Shown: positions 24,172 to 32,934, counted from the stretch's first letter. The stretch is DNA of 32,934 nucleotides from Pseudomaricurvus alkylphenolicus (GCF_011683955.1 NZ_JAAQPI010000035.1:1-32934); one strand, 5' to 3'. A program made the numbers and translations. The notes: a model not told the origin generated them from the letters alone.

Positions 24172-25182
24172 TCAGGCAATTGAGTTGTCTCCACGGTACT
24201 CTGTTGGCGTACAGCCATGCCAGGATTTAAAGGCCGTTGAAAAGGATGTGGGGTCGCGATAACCGAGCATTAATGCAATATCAATGATATTGACATTCTT
24301 GTCTCTGAGGTACTTCACTGCCAGTGCGGATTTAACTTGCTGCAAGAAGTATCTAAACTGCGTGCCCCGCTCCTGCAAGCGCGCTTGTAGCGTGCGACTG
24401 GACATATTCAGCTTTTCAGCCACAGAGTTGACTGTACAACTGCCTCTGGGTAACTGGCGACGGATCACTGAATATAAATTAGCCGTAAACGTGTCGGACT
24501 CCCAGGTAAATTGACTCAAGAACTCATCCAGCTCTTCCTTCACATTTTCATACAGAGAAGTGGATACATGCAGTTGTGGGAGCTCCAATATACTTTTGTG
24601 ATAATACACCGCGCTGACCGGTTGTTTGAAATGTAGCGGCGCGCGAAAAATGTCATTGAGCATTTTGGTATCACTTGGCTGGGAATAGGTAAAGTCCACC
24701 CGTACCGGTCTGACAGGCAACATACAAAACCCGTCCATCAACATCGCTGCGGAGGCCAAAAAATTATCCGTGACCAAACACCGCGTCAGGTTTGATGGCC
24801 TGTCCATGTGAAATTCCAAAATCAGGTAATCGCCTTTGCGTTTGACCTCGATTCTTACCAGGTCGCCCAAACTGGGGATCATATCCGGCAGCAGGTTGAT
24901 CCATTCTCGAAATGTATTACTGGCGGAAGCCACCGACATATAGAGATGGAAGCTTTCCATATAACTGATGCGCCCGCTCAGCAAGCCGAAATCTTCGTTG
25001 CCGGTTTGCTCTAAAATCTCCTTGTGAAGACGAAAGTAATTTTCGACCGGGAAGGTTGCCTCCGGCATATTGAGCAAACCGATATCGATACCCGCCTTAT
25101 GGGCCAGCGCTTCAAATGGCACCCCCAGCGCATCGGCCAATTTGGCCAAAACGTTCAATGAACTGGCATAGACAACACTCAT
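24172..25182 (-). CDS. AraC-family regulator with arabinose-binding-like domain (OruR/ArgR type)
   Basis: 336-residue regulator. The N-terminal ~210 residues form the arabinose-binding-like sensor of the OruR/Rv1395 group (PENYFRLHKEIL-type segment at about 45-60, NFLASAAMLMDGF, VRVDFTYSQPSD). The C-terminal AraC HTH pair covers about 250-330: TVNSVAEKLNMSSRTLQARLQERG and IIDIALMLGYRDPTSFSTAFKSW, closing with GCTPTEYR. AGAGG lies upstream of the ATG. It is divergent from the acyl-CoA dehydrogenase across a 196-bp gap, which suggests that it controls that gene; members of the group often respond to amino acids, fatty acids or quorum-like signals. No operator was identified. Confidence 0.92.
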   Translation of the reverse strand: MSVVYASSLNVLAKLADALGVPFEALAHKAGIDIGLLNMPEATFPVENYFRLHKEILEQTGNEDFGLLSGRISYMESFHLYMSVASASNTFREWINLLPDMIPSLGDLVRIEVKRKGDYLILEFHMDRPSNLTRCLVTDNFLASAAMLMDGFCMLPVRPVRVDFTYSQPSDTKMLNDIFRAPLHFKQPVSAVYYHKSILELPQLHVSTSLYENVKEELDEFLSQFTWESDTFTANLYSVIRRQLPRGSCTVNSVAEKLNMSSRTLQARLQERGTQFRYFLQQVKSALAVKYLRDKNVNIIDIALMLGYRDPTSFSTAFKSWHGCTPTEYRGDNSIA

Positions 25183-25378
25183 GATGGCTTCGGCCTCTTA
25201 GTATCCGGTGCCCTTCTGGGGCCAACTTTACGGTTTAATTCCCATGCTACCCACAAATCTGCGCACTTTCTAGCTCATTCTGCGTATATTCAAACTCGCA
25301 CGGGCATCAATTCACTAAAATCAAGTCATTATCTACACCACAAGATTTCGCCAGACCTCAATCACAGGAGACTCCAGC

Positions 25379-26551
25379 ATGTCACTAGATTTTGACAGCG
25401 CCCGCCTAAGCAACGCCTACCTCACCGCTGAGCACGAAGAATGGCGCTCCCAGATACGTCGCTTTGTAGAACGTGAAGTGATGCCCTTTGCCGCCGAGTG
25501 GGATGAGACGGGCAAGGTTCCGGATGAGCTCTGGCCCAAGGCTGCCGAGGTGGGCATTTTAGGTTTGGGTTACCCCGAAGAGTACGGTGGCATCACAGAG
25601 GGCACCGACCTCTGGTATGGCAACATTATGACCGAAGAACTGTCTCGCGTGGGCGTGGGGGGTATTTTTCCCAGCCTGCTCGTGCACGGTATTGGTCTGC
25701 CACCGGTGGTTAACTTTGCCAGCGACACCATTAAGCAAGAAGTTGCGCCAGCAGTACTGGACGGCAGCAAACGCATCTCCCTGGGCATTACCGAACCCAG
25801 CGGTGGCTCTGACGTGGCCAACCTGCAAACCACCGCCAAGCGTGAAGGCGACTACTATATCGTTAACGGTTCAAAAACCTTTATCTCCGGCGGCATGAAC
25901 GCCAACTGGACCTCCACCGCCGTACGCACCGGTGGCCCGGGCCCTGCAGGTGTATCCATGCTGTTAATTCCAATGGACCTGGAAGGCGTATCGCGCACCG
26001 CGCTGGATAGCAAACAGGGCTGGTGGTGTTCCGATACCGCCACCATTTACTTCGACAACGTCAAGGTGCCCGTGGGCAACCTCATCGGTGAAGAAGGCCA
26101 GGGCTTTAAGGTGATCATGAATAATTTCAACAGCGAACGCCTGGGCATGATCGTCCAGATGGAAGCCTACTCCCGCGTCTGTCTGGAAGAGGCTGTTAAC
26201 TGGGCCCAGGAACGCAAAACCTTTGGCAAGCGCCTGGCCGATCACCAGGTTATCCGCCACAAAATTGCGGAGATGAAACAACAAATCAACGCCTGCCAGG
26301 CGATGACCCAACACTGCACCCGGGAAATTATTGAAGGCAAAAGCAATCCCGGGGATCTCGCCCTGCTCAAAGTACAGTGCAGCCAGACCATGGAATTCTG
26401 CGCCCGTGAGGCCAGCCAGATTCTGGGTGGCGCCAGCTACCTGCGCGATAACCGCGTCGAACGTATTTACCGCGAAGTGCGCGTGCAGGCTATCGGCGGT
26501 GGCTCAGAAGAGATTATGCGCGATCTGGCTTCACGTCAGTACGGCGTGTAA
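25379..26551 (+). CDS. Acyl-CoA dehydrogenase
   Basis: 390-residue FAD enzyme that oxidises an acyl-CoA to the 2,3-enoyl-CoA, cytoplasmic, tetrameric in the family. The first signature, LGITEPSGGSDVANL, is at residues 135-149, and the FAD/ETF-side motif ILGGASYLRDNRVERIYREVRV at 348-369. The C-terminal catalytic Glu found in medium-chain enzymes (YEGT) is replaced by AIGGGSEEI; the base is more likely E270 or E271 in LEEAVNWAQERKTFGK, the position used by isovaleryl- and long-chain enzymes. CAGGAG sits eight bases before the ATG. Solitary gene, divergent from an AraC regulator. Likely handles a branched or cyclic acyl chain; inference. Confidence 0.94.
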   Translation: MSLDFDSARLSNAYLTAEHEEWRSQIRRFVEREVMPFAAEWDETGKVPDELWPKAAEVGILGLGYPEEYGGITEGTDLWYGNIMTEELSRVGVGGIFPSLLVHGIGLPPVVNFASDTIKQEVAPAVLDGSKRISLGITEPSGGSDVANLQTTAKREGDYYIVNGSKTFISGGMNANWTSTAVRTGGPGPAGVSMLLIPMDLEGVSRTALDSKQGWWCSDTATIYFDNVKVPVGNLIGEEGQGFKVIMNNFNSERLGMIVQMEAYSRVCLEEAVNWAQERKTFGKRLADHQVIRHKIAEMKQQINACQAMTQHCTREIIEGKSNPGDLALLKVQCSQTMEFCAREASQILGGASYLRDNRVERIYREVRVQAIGGGSEEIMRDLASRQYGV

Positions 26552-26698
26552 AACTGGGAGAGGGGAAAATTGCCCTCCTTTTAAACCGGGTTCTTTCATC
26601 AGCTCCAACTCAGGCACATATCCAAAACCGTAGATCTTCCACATAAAGCGGGGGTCGGAGCTGATATATAGATTACTCAAACCATCGCGCCGATTAAG

Positions 26699-26716
26699 GG
26701 CCCCAGAATTGGGGCC
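26699..26716. terminator. GC-rich hairpin between convergent genes
   Basis: GGCCCCA (26699-26705) and TGGGGCC (26710-26716) form a perfect 7-bp stem with loop GAAT. It lies between the convergent acyl-CoA dehydrogenase and TonB-receptor genes. No T-run follows on either strand, so it is at best a weak intrinsic terminator or an mRNA 3'-end stabiliser. Confidence 0.35.
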
Positions 26717-26744
26717 GCAGTAAGCTCAACAGGGCGAGGAGAGA

Positions 26745-29144
26745 TTAAAAGTTGTAGCGGAAGCTGGCCGAAACCGTGCGCGGACGATTGACACCAAACT
26801 CGTTAAAGCTGAAACCACTGGGAATATCGGAAGCGGCAAAACCCAGGCCGCCGAAGGCCGCAGGAGTCAGGAAAAACGGCAAGATGTCATCATCCAAATC
26901 CTGGACGGAGACCACTTCAATGGTGTTCAGCAGGTTATCGACCCGGAGCTTGAGCGACCAGGTCTCGTTCTCCAACCCCGCTGACAGGTTAAAGAGGCCG
27001 TAGTCACCCAGTTCGGTGGAATTGTCCTCAAAGGTGATGGTGTAATCGCCGGTGTGAACATACTGGGCGTTAAGCACCAGGTCCGATTCAAAAGCCAGGT
27101 CCGGGAAGACCACTTGTCCGCCCACCGACAGTGTGTACTCAGGGGTATAAGGTGCGGAAGTACCCGCCGGGGTGAGGACATCAAATGCAGTACCGGCATT
27201 ATCCCGGAAGATGAAATCATCGTCGTTTTCCGTTTTCACATAGTTACCGCTGGCGAACAGGGTCAGGTTTTCGTTCACGGCCCAGGTGGATTCAATTTCA
27301 AAGCCCTCACTGGTGTTGTCGGTGGCATTGGTAATCACAGCAAACAGACCGCCGATAAACTGCTGGGTCTGCAGGTCTTCAATCTTGGTCTGGAAAGCCG
27401 CCATATTCACCTGCAACGATCCGTCCAGCAGGGTTGACTTCAAACCCAGCTCGATGGACTTGGCCAGTTCCGGTTCATAGCTGTTGTATTGGGCGCCAGT
27501 GCCGGGTGCCAGCGCTTCAATCTGGGCAACGGAAAGGGGTGAGTTGAGATTGCCGTTTTTCACCCCCTCGGAGTAACTGAGATAGGCCAGGAGATCTTCA
27601 TTCGGGGTGAATTCCACCGATACCTTCGGCAGTACCTCCTCGACACTGACAGTTTCAGTGGTCAGCGGGAAAGCGGCAAGCCCTGTAAAGAGGCTGAAAG
27701 ACGCACCGCCGATGGAGAGGTCAATATCCTCCTTATGGCTGCGAACACCGGTAATTAACGCCCACTGCTCATTGATCTCCCAGGTGCTTTCAAAAAAGAC
27801 GGAGATCTGTTCACCCTCATTATTGGTGGTAGTGGGATTTCCCGGCGCGAACGCGTTCGCGATATCCGTTGTGCATTCCGCGGGCAAAGCAAACAGAGTT
27901 ACATAATCAGGGTTACAGGCGCCGTCCCCTCCCAATTCCAGCTCAAAGTCGCGATAGAAAGCGCCGGCCACAAAGTTAAAAGGGCCGTCAAAGTTGGAAA
28001 TAATGCGGAACTCCTGGGAAAGCTGTTCCCACCCGGTTTCAGCCGCGATAAACGCATCCGACTGTACAAAGGTCGGTGAACCGTTAACGGCAGACATCAA
28101 GCCCGATGCAGCAATGGTATCCAGGGAAGAATAAATCAGGTCCGGCTGAAAGGTATCCCGCTCCCGATCATAGTAGGAGGTAATGGATTCAACCTTGAAG
28201 CTTTCAAAGTTAAAGCCCAAATTAGCACTGACAATAGTGTACTCGTCGCTGGTCTTACCCTCGCTACCACGGTGGTCAAACGTCAAGTCCTCAGGATCGC
28301 CGTTTACGAACCACAGCATATCCTGCTCCATCTCTTCATAGGTTGCCATAATACGGGCACTGAAGAAATCGTTGGGCTCAGCCAGTAACACCGCCCGGAA
28401 ATTGTCGACGCTGTAGCCATTAACTTCACCGCCGCCATCAAAGCTGTTATCGATAAAGCCGCCCTGGTTGATATGGTTGGCAGACAGGCGCAACCCCAAT
28501 TTGTCTTCGATCAGGGGAATGCTGACCGCTGCCCGGACACCACCGTCCAACTCGCCACCATCAACCTGACTGCCATCCACCTCTATGCTGGCCTCGAACT
28601 CATTCAGGCTGGGGTTTTCACTGAAATAACGCAGGGCGCCACCCTCGGCGCCTTCACCAAAGAGGGTACCCTGGGGCCCACGCAGGACTTCGACACGGTT
28701 GATATCCCAGAAGCGAATATCCAGCTGCGTACCCACCGCAATATTCACCGGCACATCGTCAAAGTAGAGCCCGACACTGCTGTTAATGGGCAGTAAATCC
28801 TGTGGTACAACGGTACGGCCGACGCCGCGAATGGATATTTCATTGCGGCCGGGACCGCGATCCTGCAAGTTCAGGCCCGGGGTAGAAAGCGCCAGGTCCG
28901 CGACATTTTCGAGGCCCATATCATCGATGTTTTCACTGCCGTAGGCGCGAATGGAAGACCCCACATCCTGCAGGCTTTCTTCTTTGAAGCGGGCGGTTAC
29001 CACTATTTCCTCAAGCAACGCGCTCAAGTCTTCATCTTCCGCGGCCTGAACCGGCATCCCCAGGGCAGCAGATGTTACCGCAACACCGGCCAGCAGGCGG
29101 GTGGTTATAGATACATGTCTTGACAAGGTATTTTTTAAGAACAT
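26745..29144 (-). CDS. TonB-dependent outer-membrane receptor, full length
   Basis: 799-residue receptor. The ATG at 29144 is preceded by GGAG at proper spacing; a TTG five codons upstream (29159) would overlap that ribosome site. Signal peptide to about residue 35 (PVQA-AED), TonB-box-like LLEEIVVTAR, plug with VEVLRGPQGTLFGEGAEGGAL at about 150-170, and a barrel ending VSASFRYNF with the terminal aromatic. The plug carries EGAEGGALRY where relatives have GRNTxxGAIN, a variation seen in receptors for non-siderophore substrates. An AraC regulator lies upstream on the same strand, separated by a 416-bp gap with a repeat element, and may control it. Confidence 0.95.
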   Translation of the reverse strand: MFLKNTLSRHVSITTRLLAGVAVTSAALGMPVQAAEDEDLSALLEEIVVTARFKEESLQDVGSSIRAYGSENIDDMGLENVADLALSTPGLNLQDRGPGRNEISIRGVGRTVVPQDLLPINSSVGLYFDDVPVNIAVGTQLDIRFWDINRVEVLRGPQGTLFGEGAEGGALRYFSENPSLNEFEASIEVDGSQVDGGELDGGVRAAVSIPLIEDKLGLRLSANHINQGGFIDNSFDGGGEVNGYSVDNFRAVLLAEPNDFFSARIMATYEEMEQDMLWFVNGDPEDLTFDHRGSEGKTSDEYTIVSANLGFNFESFKVESITSYYDRERDTFQPDLIYSSLDTIAASGLMSAVNGSPTFVQSDAFIAAETGWEQLSQEFRIISNFDGPFNFVAGAFYRDFELELGGDGACNPDYVTLFALPAECTTDIANAFAPGNPTTTNNEGEQISVFFESTWEINEQWALITGVRSHKEDIDLSIGGASFSLFTGLAAFPLTTETVSVEEVLPKVSVEFTPNEDLLAYLSYSEGVKNGNLNSPLSVAQIEALAPGTGAQYNSYEPELAKSIELGLKSTLLDGSLQVNMAAFQTKIEDLQTQQFIGGLFAVITNATDNTSEGFEIESTWAVNENLTLFASGNYVKTENDDDFIFRDNAGTAFDVLTPAGTSAPYTPEYTLSVGGQVVFPDLAFESDLVLNAQYVHTGDYTITFEDNSTELGDYGLFNLSAGLENETWSLKLRVDNLLNTIEVVSVQDLDDDILPFFLTPAAFGGLGFAASDIPSGFSFNEFGVNRPRTVSASFRYNF

Positions 29145-29431
29145 TGCTTGGCTCTCCAATTGCTTAATATCTGTCGTTTTTATTAAACGTTATAAGTCGC
29201 TACAGGCGAGAGGCTGGTCTATTTTTAATCCAGACGCCTTAAAAGAATATTACGATTTAGACGCGATCAAGAGTTGACGGATCGACACGGAAAGTTGTCC
29301 GATTAACACCATTTAAGTATAGCGGCTTAATTGAGCGGGGTAGTTATGATGGATGAGAATATAGATCGAGCATCTTATAACAACAGGGTCAATAGAGGGT
29401 ATTTCCTGGAAACGGAGATTTTGCTGGCGCG
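29145..29431. other. Promoter-side region of the TonB receptor, no gene
   Basis: 287 bp upstream of the receptor start, AT-rich, with GTTT-TTATT-AAAC (about 29175-29187) as the only near-palindrome. No clear promoter assignment was made. Confidence 0.4.
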
Positions 29432-29566
29432 AACTAGTGTCCATCCAGAAACGTAAAAAGCTTACAGAGTACAGCTTACAGTTGACAGCAAAAGCACGGT
29501 AAAAGAGGCTTTTACTGTAAGCTGTAAACTGTTATCTATAGCATCGTTTCCGGCTGAACACTAACT
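29432..29566. repeat. MITE-like palindromic element
   Basis: About 135 bp with imperfect 22-bp terminal inverted repeats (29432-29453 and 29545-29566, matching at 17 of 22 positions) that enclose an inner inverted repeat: TACAGCTTACAGT (29470-29482) and ACTGTAAGCTGTA (29514-29526). No coding capacity. The right end overlaps the stop codon of the AraC gene (29561-29563). The element can fold into a long cruciform and may end that transcript. It resembles non-autonomous mobile repeats. Confidence 0.5.
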
Positions 29567-30667
29567 AAATTGCCTGGGCGACACGCCGTAATAGCGCTTA
29601 AACGCTCGACTAAAAGCCCCGTGCCCCTGATAACCCACTTTGTCTGACACGTCACTGACGGACATTCCCCGACGCAAGAGTTTGCCCGCCTGGGTCATTC
29701 GCTGCTCCAACAGGTATTCATGCACCCCGGCACCAAACAGCGCCTTAAAACCCTCGGTCAGTTTGCGGCGATTCAGGCCCGCGCGGCGGGCTAGTTCTTC
29801 CAGTGTCAGGTGGTGGGCATAATCGGTCTCCAGCAGGTGTTTAACCGATGTCAGTTGCTGGATGTCCGTCTCCCTGAAACGGATGCTATTTGCACCCTTG
29901 CCGCCCTTCTCGCTCAACGCCTGAAGAGACAGGGCCAACAGCTCCTGAGTCCGACTCTGGACCAACATCAAGTAAAACGGGTTATCAAACCTTAACGCCA
30001 GTATTTTGCGGATAAGCTCACGCAGTTCTGCATTCACCTGAAACGATAGCAGATGCGCCATAGGCTCACTGGCTTGCCCTGCCGCCTGGAGTTCATCGAG
30101 TAACGAGTGATGGCCAGAAAAGAGGCTTTTAATGACTGATTCCGGTTTAAACAGTATCACAACGCCGGTTAATGGCCCCTGAAGAGCCTGCTCTATGGTG
30201 TACTGAATACCACTGCCGTAATGCAGAAAAGAACCTTCCGCTTCGCGCTGTGCCTGCGCCTGGTTGTCCAAAGACTCAATAAAGCTTCCTTGAACCATAA
30301 AACGTAACGCACACCAACCTGACAAATTATGACCCGTGTTTTCCATATAGGAGCCGCCGGTCACACGTGAGATCACCAGGCAACACTCATCATTCAGGAA
30401 GTGATAATCGCCAGTGCCAATCCCCGGGTAGCGTATCCGCAACACCGGAGTGAGGGTTTCACTTTGCACCAGACGCCACATATCCGTGAGGAAGTGGGAC
30501 ATTTTGATGTTATCGCCCCCCAGTTCAGCGGTCAGGTAATCGATAGTGCCTGACTTTGGGGATGCGACCGTTACCGGGCCCTCTCGATGAAGCTCAACAG
30601 CAGAGAGGAAAGACCGGGTGGACTCACTGATCGGCGGCATTTCCGGCTCTGGTTTAGTCTGGGGCAT
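29561..30667 (-). CDS. AraC-family transcriptional regulator (PchR-like)
   Basis: About 368 residues if started at the ATG at 30667; the frame is open to 30751 and an ATG at 30640 is also possible, and no start has a strong ribosome site. The C-terminal AraC domain is clear: LTLEELARRAGLNRRKLTEGFKALF as first HTH, SVSDVSDKVGYQGHGAFSRAFKRYY as second, and GVSPRQF at the end. The N-terminal part is a sensor region of the type found in siderophore-responsive regulators such as PchR (inference). It lies upstream of the TonB receptor on the same strand, so receptor control is likely. Confidence 0.9.
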   Translation of the reverse strand: MPQTKPEPEMPPISESTRSFLSAVELHREGPVTVASPKSGTIDYLTAELGGDNIKMSHFLTDMWRLVQSETLTPVLRIRYPGIGTGDYHFLNDECCLVISRVTGGSYMENTGHNLSGWCALRFMVQGSFIESLDNQAQAQREAEGSFLHYGSGIQYTIEQALQGPLTGVVILFKPESVIKSLFSGHHSLLDELQAAGQASEPMAHLLSFQVNAELRELIRKILALRFDNPFYLMLVQSRTQELLALSLQALSEKGGKGANSIRFRETDIQQLTSVKHLLETDYAHHLTLEELARRAGLNRRKLTEGFKALFGAGVHEYLLEQRMTQAGKLLRRGMSVSDVSDKVGYQGHGAFSRAFKRYYGVSPRQFS

Positions 30668-30751
30668 GGGTCGAACACACCATCGTGATACACATACCGA
30701 TACTATAGTGCATTGAAAATTATAAAGAAATTGGTTTGAGCTATCGTACAC

Positions 30752-31155
30752 TTCAGCGCCGAGGGACAGATTCGCCCCCGATTTCCTCAGCCAGGTAGGG
30801 CGGCATCATACGCTGGCTATCAGATGGCGATTTCAGCCCCGGGGTATCCAGCTATTCCATCTGAGACGGAAGATAGACACCCAGAGCTTTGATCATCATC
30901 CAGTCACGTTTACTAGCCTCGCCTTGGGTAACCGAGTTATTGGGTAACCGAGTTATTGGGTATCTACTAATTACCGGGTTTAAAACCCACGACCTGAGAC
31001 GTGTTGGCAAGCAGTTGTTGGTCTTGATTTTCATCCAGCTCCAGATAGCTGATGAACATGCCAACTTACCCCATATCGCCACCGCCTATATGCGGCCGCA
31101 CTCAACTCGCCTACAATCTACCCTTACTTGAAATAACCTTCACGCGAGCCCCGAC
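30752..31155. other. Gene-free region with possible coding relic
   Basis: 404 bp between the AraC gene and the thioesterase. Minus-strand translation around 30780-30900 gives KRDWMMIKALGVYLPSQME, a TAG, then a plausible-looking stretch ending MMPPYLAEEIGGES, which could be the worn end of an old gene; family not recognised. The tandem repeat at 30924 lies in this region. Confidence 0.3.
30924..30963. repeat. Tandem repeat, 16-bp unit, 2.5 copies
   Basis: TTGGGTAACCGAGTTA occurs at 30924-30939 and 30940-30955, followed by the partial copy TTGGGTAT to 30963. Perfect copies in a non-coding region indicate recent slippage. Confidence 0.8.
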
Positions 31156-31578
31156 ATGCAAGACTTTAATCCCACCGATTATAATATCCCCGATGACTTC
31201 CAACACTATCCCGGCGATCCGGCTGAAGACTCCTTGGGCCCCTTTTTTTATCGCCAGGCGGGCGATCAGCTGGAAGCCGCCCTGAGCGTTCAGGCCCGCC
31301 ACTGTAATATTATGGGGGGAACCCACGGAGGCATCCTCATGACCATGGCCGATTACTGCCTGGCCACACCTCTCTTTCTAGACCACCCTGCCGGTGTGTT
31401 GACGGTGAGCTGTAATTGTGACTTTGTTGGCGCCTCACAAGAGGGAGACCTGATTATTGGTCGCGCCGAAATCACCCGCCGAGGAAAGTCACTGGCCTTT
31501 ACCCGCTGCACCCTGAGTGTTGATAAGCGTACGATCCTGACCGCCAACGGAGTAATCAAGCCACTGCAACAGCGTTAA
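31156..31578 (+). CDS. PaaI-type hotdog thioesterase
   Basis: 140-residue hotdog-fold protein. The central-helix segment CNIMGGTHGGILMTMADYCLA (about residues 50-70) carries the family pattern of G-T-H-G-G followed by the acidic residue of MAD, and the strands FVGASQEGDLIIGRAEITRRGKSLAFTRC match the fold's outer strands. Such enzymes hydrolyse aryl- or acyl-CoA esters, freeing CoA. Weak ribosome site. Stand-alone gene, convergent with the esterase at 31634. In this catabolic setting it may release blocked CoA intermediates. Confidence 0.88.
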   Translation: MQDFNPTDYNIPDDFQHYPGDPAEDSLGPFFYRQAGDQLEAALSVQARHCNIMGGTHGGILMTMADYCLATPLFLDHPAGVLTVSCNCDFVGASQEGDLIIGRAEITRRGKSLAFTRCTLSVDKRTILTANGVIKPLQQR

Positions 31579-31633
31579 TGAGCTTAACAGGGTATGAAAC
31601 TTAAGCGGAAAATTGTGCTACGTCCCCGATTTA

Positions 31634-32602
31634 TTAATATTGTTGAAAGAAGTACCAGATCTCAGCGGCACCAAAGTAATCAAAAGTCTGTTTGCCAAGT
31701 ACCTCATCCATGTCGGCAGGAATCTCTACTGAGAGCAGTTCCTGTAGATTGTCTGGAGTTTTTGTTCCCGGCAGGCGATGGCCCATGCCATCAACCTGAT
31801 AACCTTTAACGGATACGTTATTACGGCACTCATTCCAGAGGGTCGCATAAGTCTGGATGCCATCGTTACTATCAAGGTCAAAAAGTGTGGCGGCGCGGCT
31901 GTTATTACAGCCATTTGCTTTCGCCCAAAAATTGAGTGATTCAGAGTAAGAGAGAAGCTTATTTTGTGGGCCGCCTAATTCGCCACCCTTAAATGGCACA
32001 CTCTTGTCTTCTGTTCCCATAGTGAGCAGAACAGGGAGTGGTTTGGACGGCTGACAGCTTTCGGCTACCTCTACCAGCATGGACGCAACAACTGGAGCAA
32101 TGGCGGTTAGCCTATCGGTGCGATGGCAGCTGAGATAAAAACTCATATAGCCGCCCATGGAATTTCCAGTAGCAAATACCTTGTCTGGGTTAAGCAGCCC
32201 TTTGCTATTGAGGTCTTCCAGCATGTTGTCGAAATAACTTAGGTCATCGATCTTCTCTAGGTCGGGAGCCATTTTTGGGAGTTTAAGCCCCACATTCCAC
32301 ATATTGTTAATACCTTGCGGATAGACAATGCGAAAGCCATACAGATCAGCCAGTGATTCGTAGCCATAAAAGCGGGAAAGGTTGGCATTGCCTCCACCAC
32401 CGTGAAAAACCAGCAAGGTTTTTGATGGGCCTTCGACGCCTTTTGGGGTGTATAGGTAGTAGCTTCGATTAACGCCGTCAACGGTCAGGTCTTTTTGCTG
32501 AAAGCTTCCTTCACCGTAAAAGGATTCGATCGTGGCTGCCTGCAATGGGCTAACCAGAACTGTGGCTATGAGTAGCAATTTGGAAAGTTGGCTTCGAATC
32601 AT
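31634..32602 (-). CDS. Secreted esterase, PHB-depolymerase/LpqC family
   Basis: 322-residue alpha/beta hydrolase with a signal peptide (about residues 1-22, SPLQA-ATI). Elements in order: LLVFHGGGGNAN (oxyanion region, about 63-74), YPQGINNMW, nucleophile elbow ATGNSMGGYMSF with Ser148, Asp in TMGTEDKSVPF and His in DGMGHRLPG. Four Cys residues in the mature part suit disulfides outside the cytoplasm. Relatives are extracellular PHB depolymerases, feruloyl esterases and LpqC-like enzymes; the precise ester substrate is open. Convergent with the thioesterase across 55 bp. Confidence 0.88.
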   Translation of the reverse strand: MIRSQLSKLLLIATVLVSPLQAATIESFYGEGSFQQKDLTVDGVNRSYYLYTPKGVEGPSKTLLVFHGGGGNANLSRFYGYESLADLYGFRIVYPQGINNMWNVGLKLPKMAPDLEKIDDLSYFDNMLEDLNSKGLLNPDKVFATGNSMGGYMSFYLSCHRTDRLTAIAPVVASMLVEVAESCQPSKPLPVLLTMGTEDKSVPFKGGELGGPQNKLLSYSESLNFWAKANGCNNSRAATLFDLDSNDGIQTYATLWNECRNNVSVKGYQVDGMGHRLPGTKTPDNLQELLSVEIPADMDEVLGKQTFDYFGAAEIWYFFQQY

Positions 32603-32695
32603 GGTTCTGTTTTTTCGTGTTGAGTCAATCTATGATTTGTTGGTTAGATGAGTAATCTGGGGTATCGAATGTCCTGTCATTATATCTGCGCGTCC

Positions 32696-32934
32696 CTATA
32701 ACAGTGCAGACAAAGAAATCCCTATAAAATTAGCCAGTGCATAACCAAAAACACCACACAGCAGAGCTGGTGTAGTGAGGTTATGCCAGCCCTTGGAAAC
32801 CGCCATCGCTGCCGTGTTGGCACTGCCGCCAATATAACCTGCAGTCATGATACCGGCCAAAACACCTTCATCCGGCCCCAGATCAACCATCCGAACCGCC
32901 ACAAAAGCACCTACTACCGTTGCGAAGGCGGCAG
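32696..32934 (-). CDS. DUF819-family membrane protein, C-terminal part
   Basis: The frame runs off the right edge of the window; about 79 C-terminal residues are present. Hydrophobic helices (AAFATVVGAFVAVRM, PALLCGVFGYALANFIGISLSALL) flank the family-typical GYIGGSANTAAMA motif, which I recognise from DUF819 integral membrane proteins. Their function is not established; some have been annotated as putative permeases. Upstream part not available. Confidence 0.7.
   Translation of the reverse strand, partial: AAFATVVGAFVAVRMVDLGPDEGVLAGIMTAGYIGGSANTAAMAVSKGWHNLTTPALLCGVFGYALANFIGISLSALL

Noticed and set aside
30924-30963. CRISPR-like array
   Set aside because: Units are directly adjacent without spacers, only 16 bp, and no cas genes are present.

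Overview
The window looks like accessory or catabolic DNA from an aerobic, probably marine, gammaproteobacterium of the Cellvibrionales/Spongiibacterales type. That placement is an inference from gene content: several TonB-dependent receptors with an LLEEI-VTA TonB-box region, FCD-type GntR and AraC regulators, amidohydrolases, a cytochrome P450 with its ferredoxin, and an acyl-CoA dehydrogenase. No rRNA, tRNA, CRISPR array or phage structural gene was seen.

Layout. (1) 1-2400: the right end of an IS3-family insertion sequence has cut a TonB-dependent receptor in half; an AraC regulator follows. (2) 2500-5498: a two-gene operon of a secreted amidohydrolase and a BNR/Asp-box lipoprotein, with a promoter that contains a 16-bp perfect palindrome. 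(3) 5642-13634: the most coherent unit. A full-length TonB receptor lies beside a five-gene operon (2Fe-2S ferredoxin, P450, MDR oxidoreductase, cupin, cytoplasmic amidohydrolase), with a divergent GntR/FCD regulator. The 12-bp palindrome ATTATCGATAAT sits between the -35 and -10 elements of both the receptor promoter and the operon promoter, so I propose one GntR-controlled uptake and degradation regulon. (4) 13677-19327: an orphan periplasmic binding protein and a decaying operon. Gamma-glutamyltransferase and a GlcG/HbpS-like protein look intact, but between them lie a 5'-truncated small gene, an amidohydrolase missing about 145 internal residues, and a POT peptide transporter with a frame-shifting internal deletion. 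(5) 19623-22999: a small membrane protein, a bidirectional terminator, and an exported amidohydrolase paired with an Nramp-like transporter that lacks the canonical metal motifs. (6) 23000-24171: gene-poor and degraded, with a perfect PdhR/LldR-like operator. (7) 24172-30667: an AraC regulator divergent from an acyl-CoA dehydrogenase, then an 804-residue-class TonB receptor, a MITE-like palindromic element and another AraC regulator. (8) 31156-32934: a hotdog thioesterase, a secreted PHB-depolymerase-like esterase and the C-terminal end of a DUF819 membrane protein.

How the genes may work together (inference): outer-membrane receptors import hydrophobic or amide/peptide-like compounds, periplasmic and cytoplasmic amidohydrolases cleave amide, carbamate or dipeptide bonds, and the P450/ferredoxin, MDR enzyme, acyl-CoA dehydrogenase and thioesterase process the carbon skeleton. 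The substrate cannot be read from the sequence. No ferredoxin reductase is present in the window.
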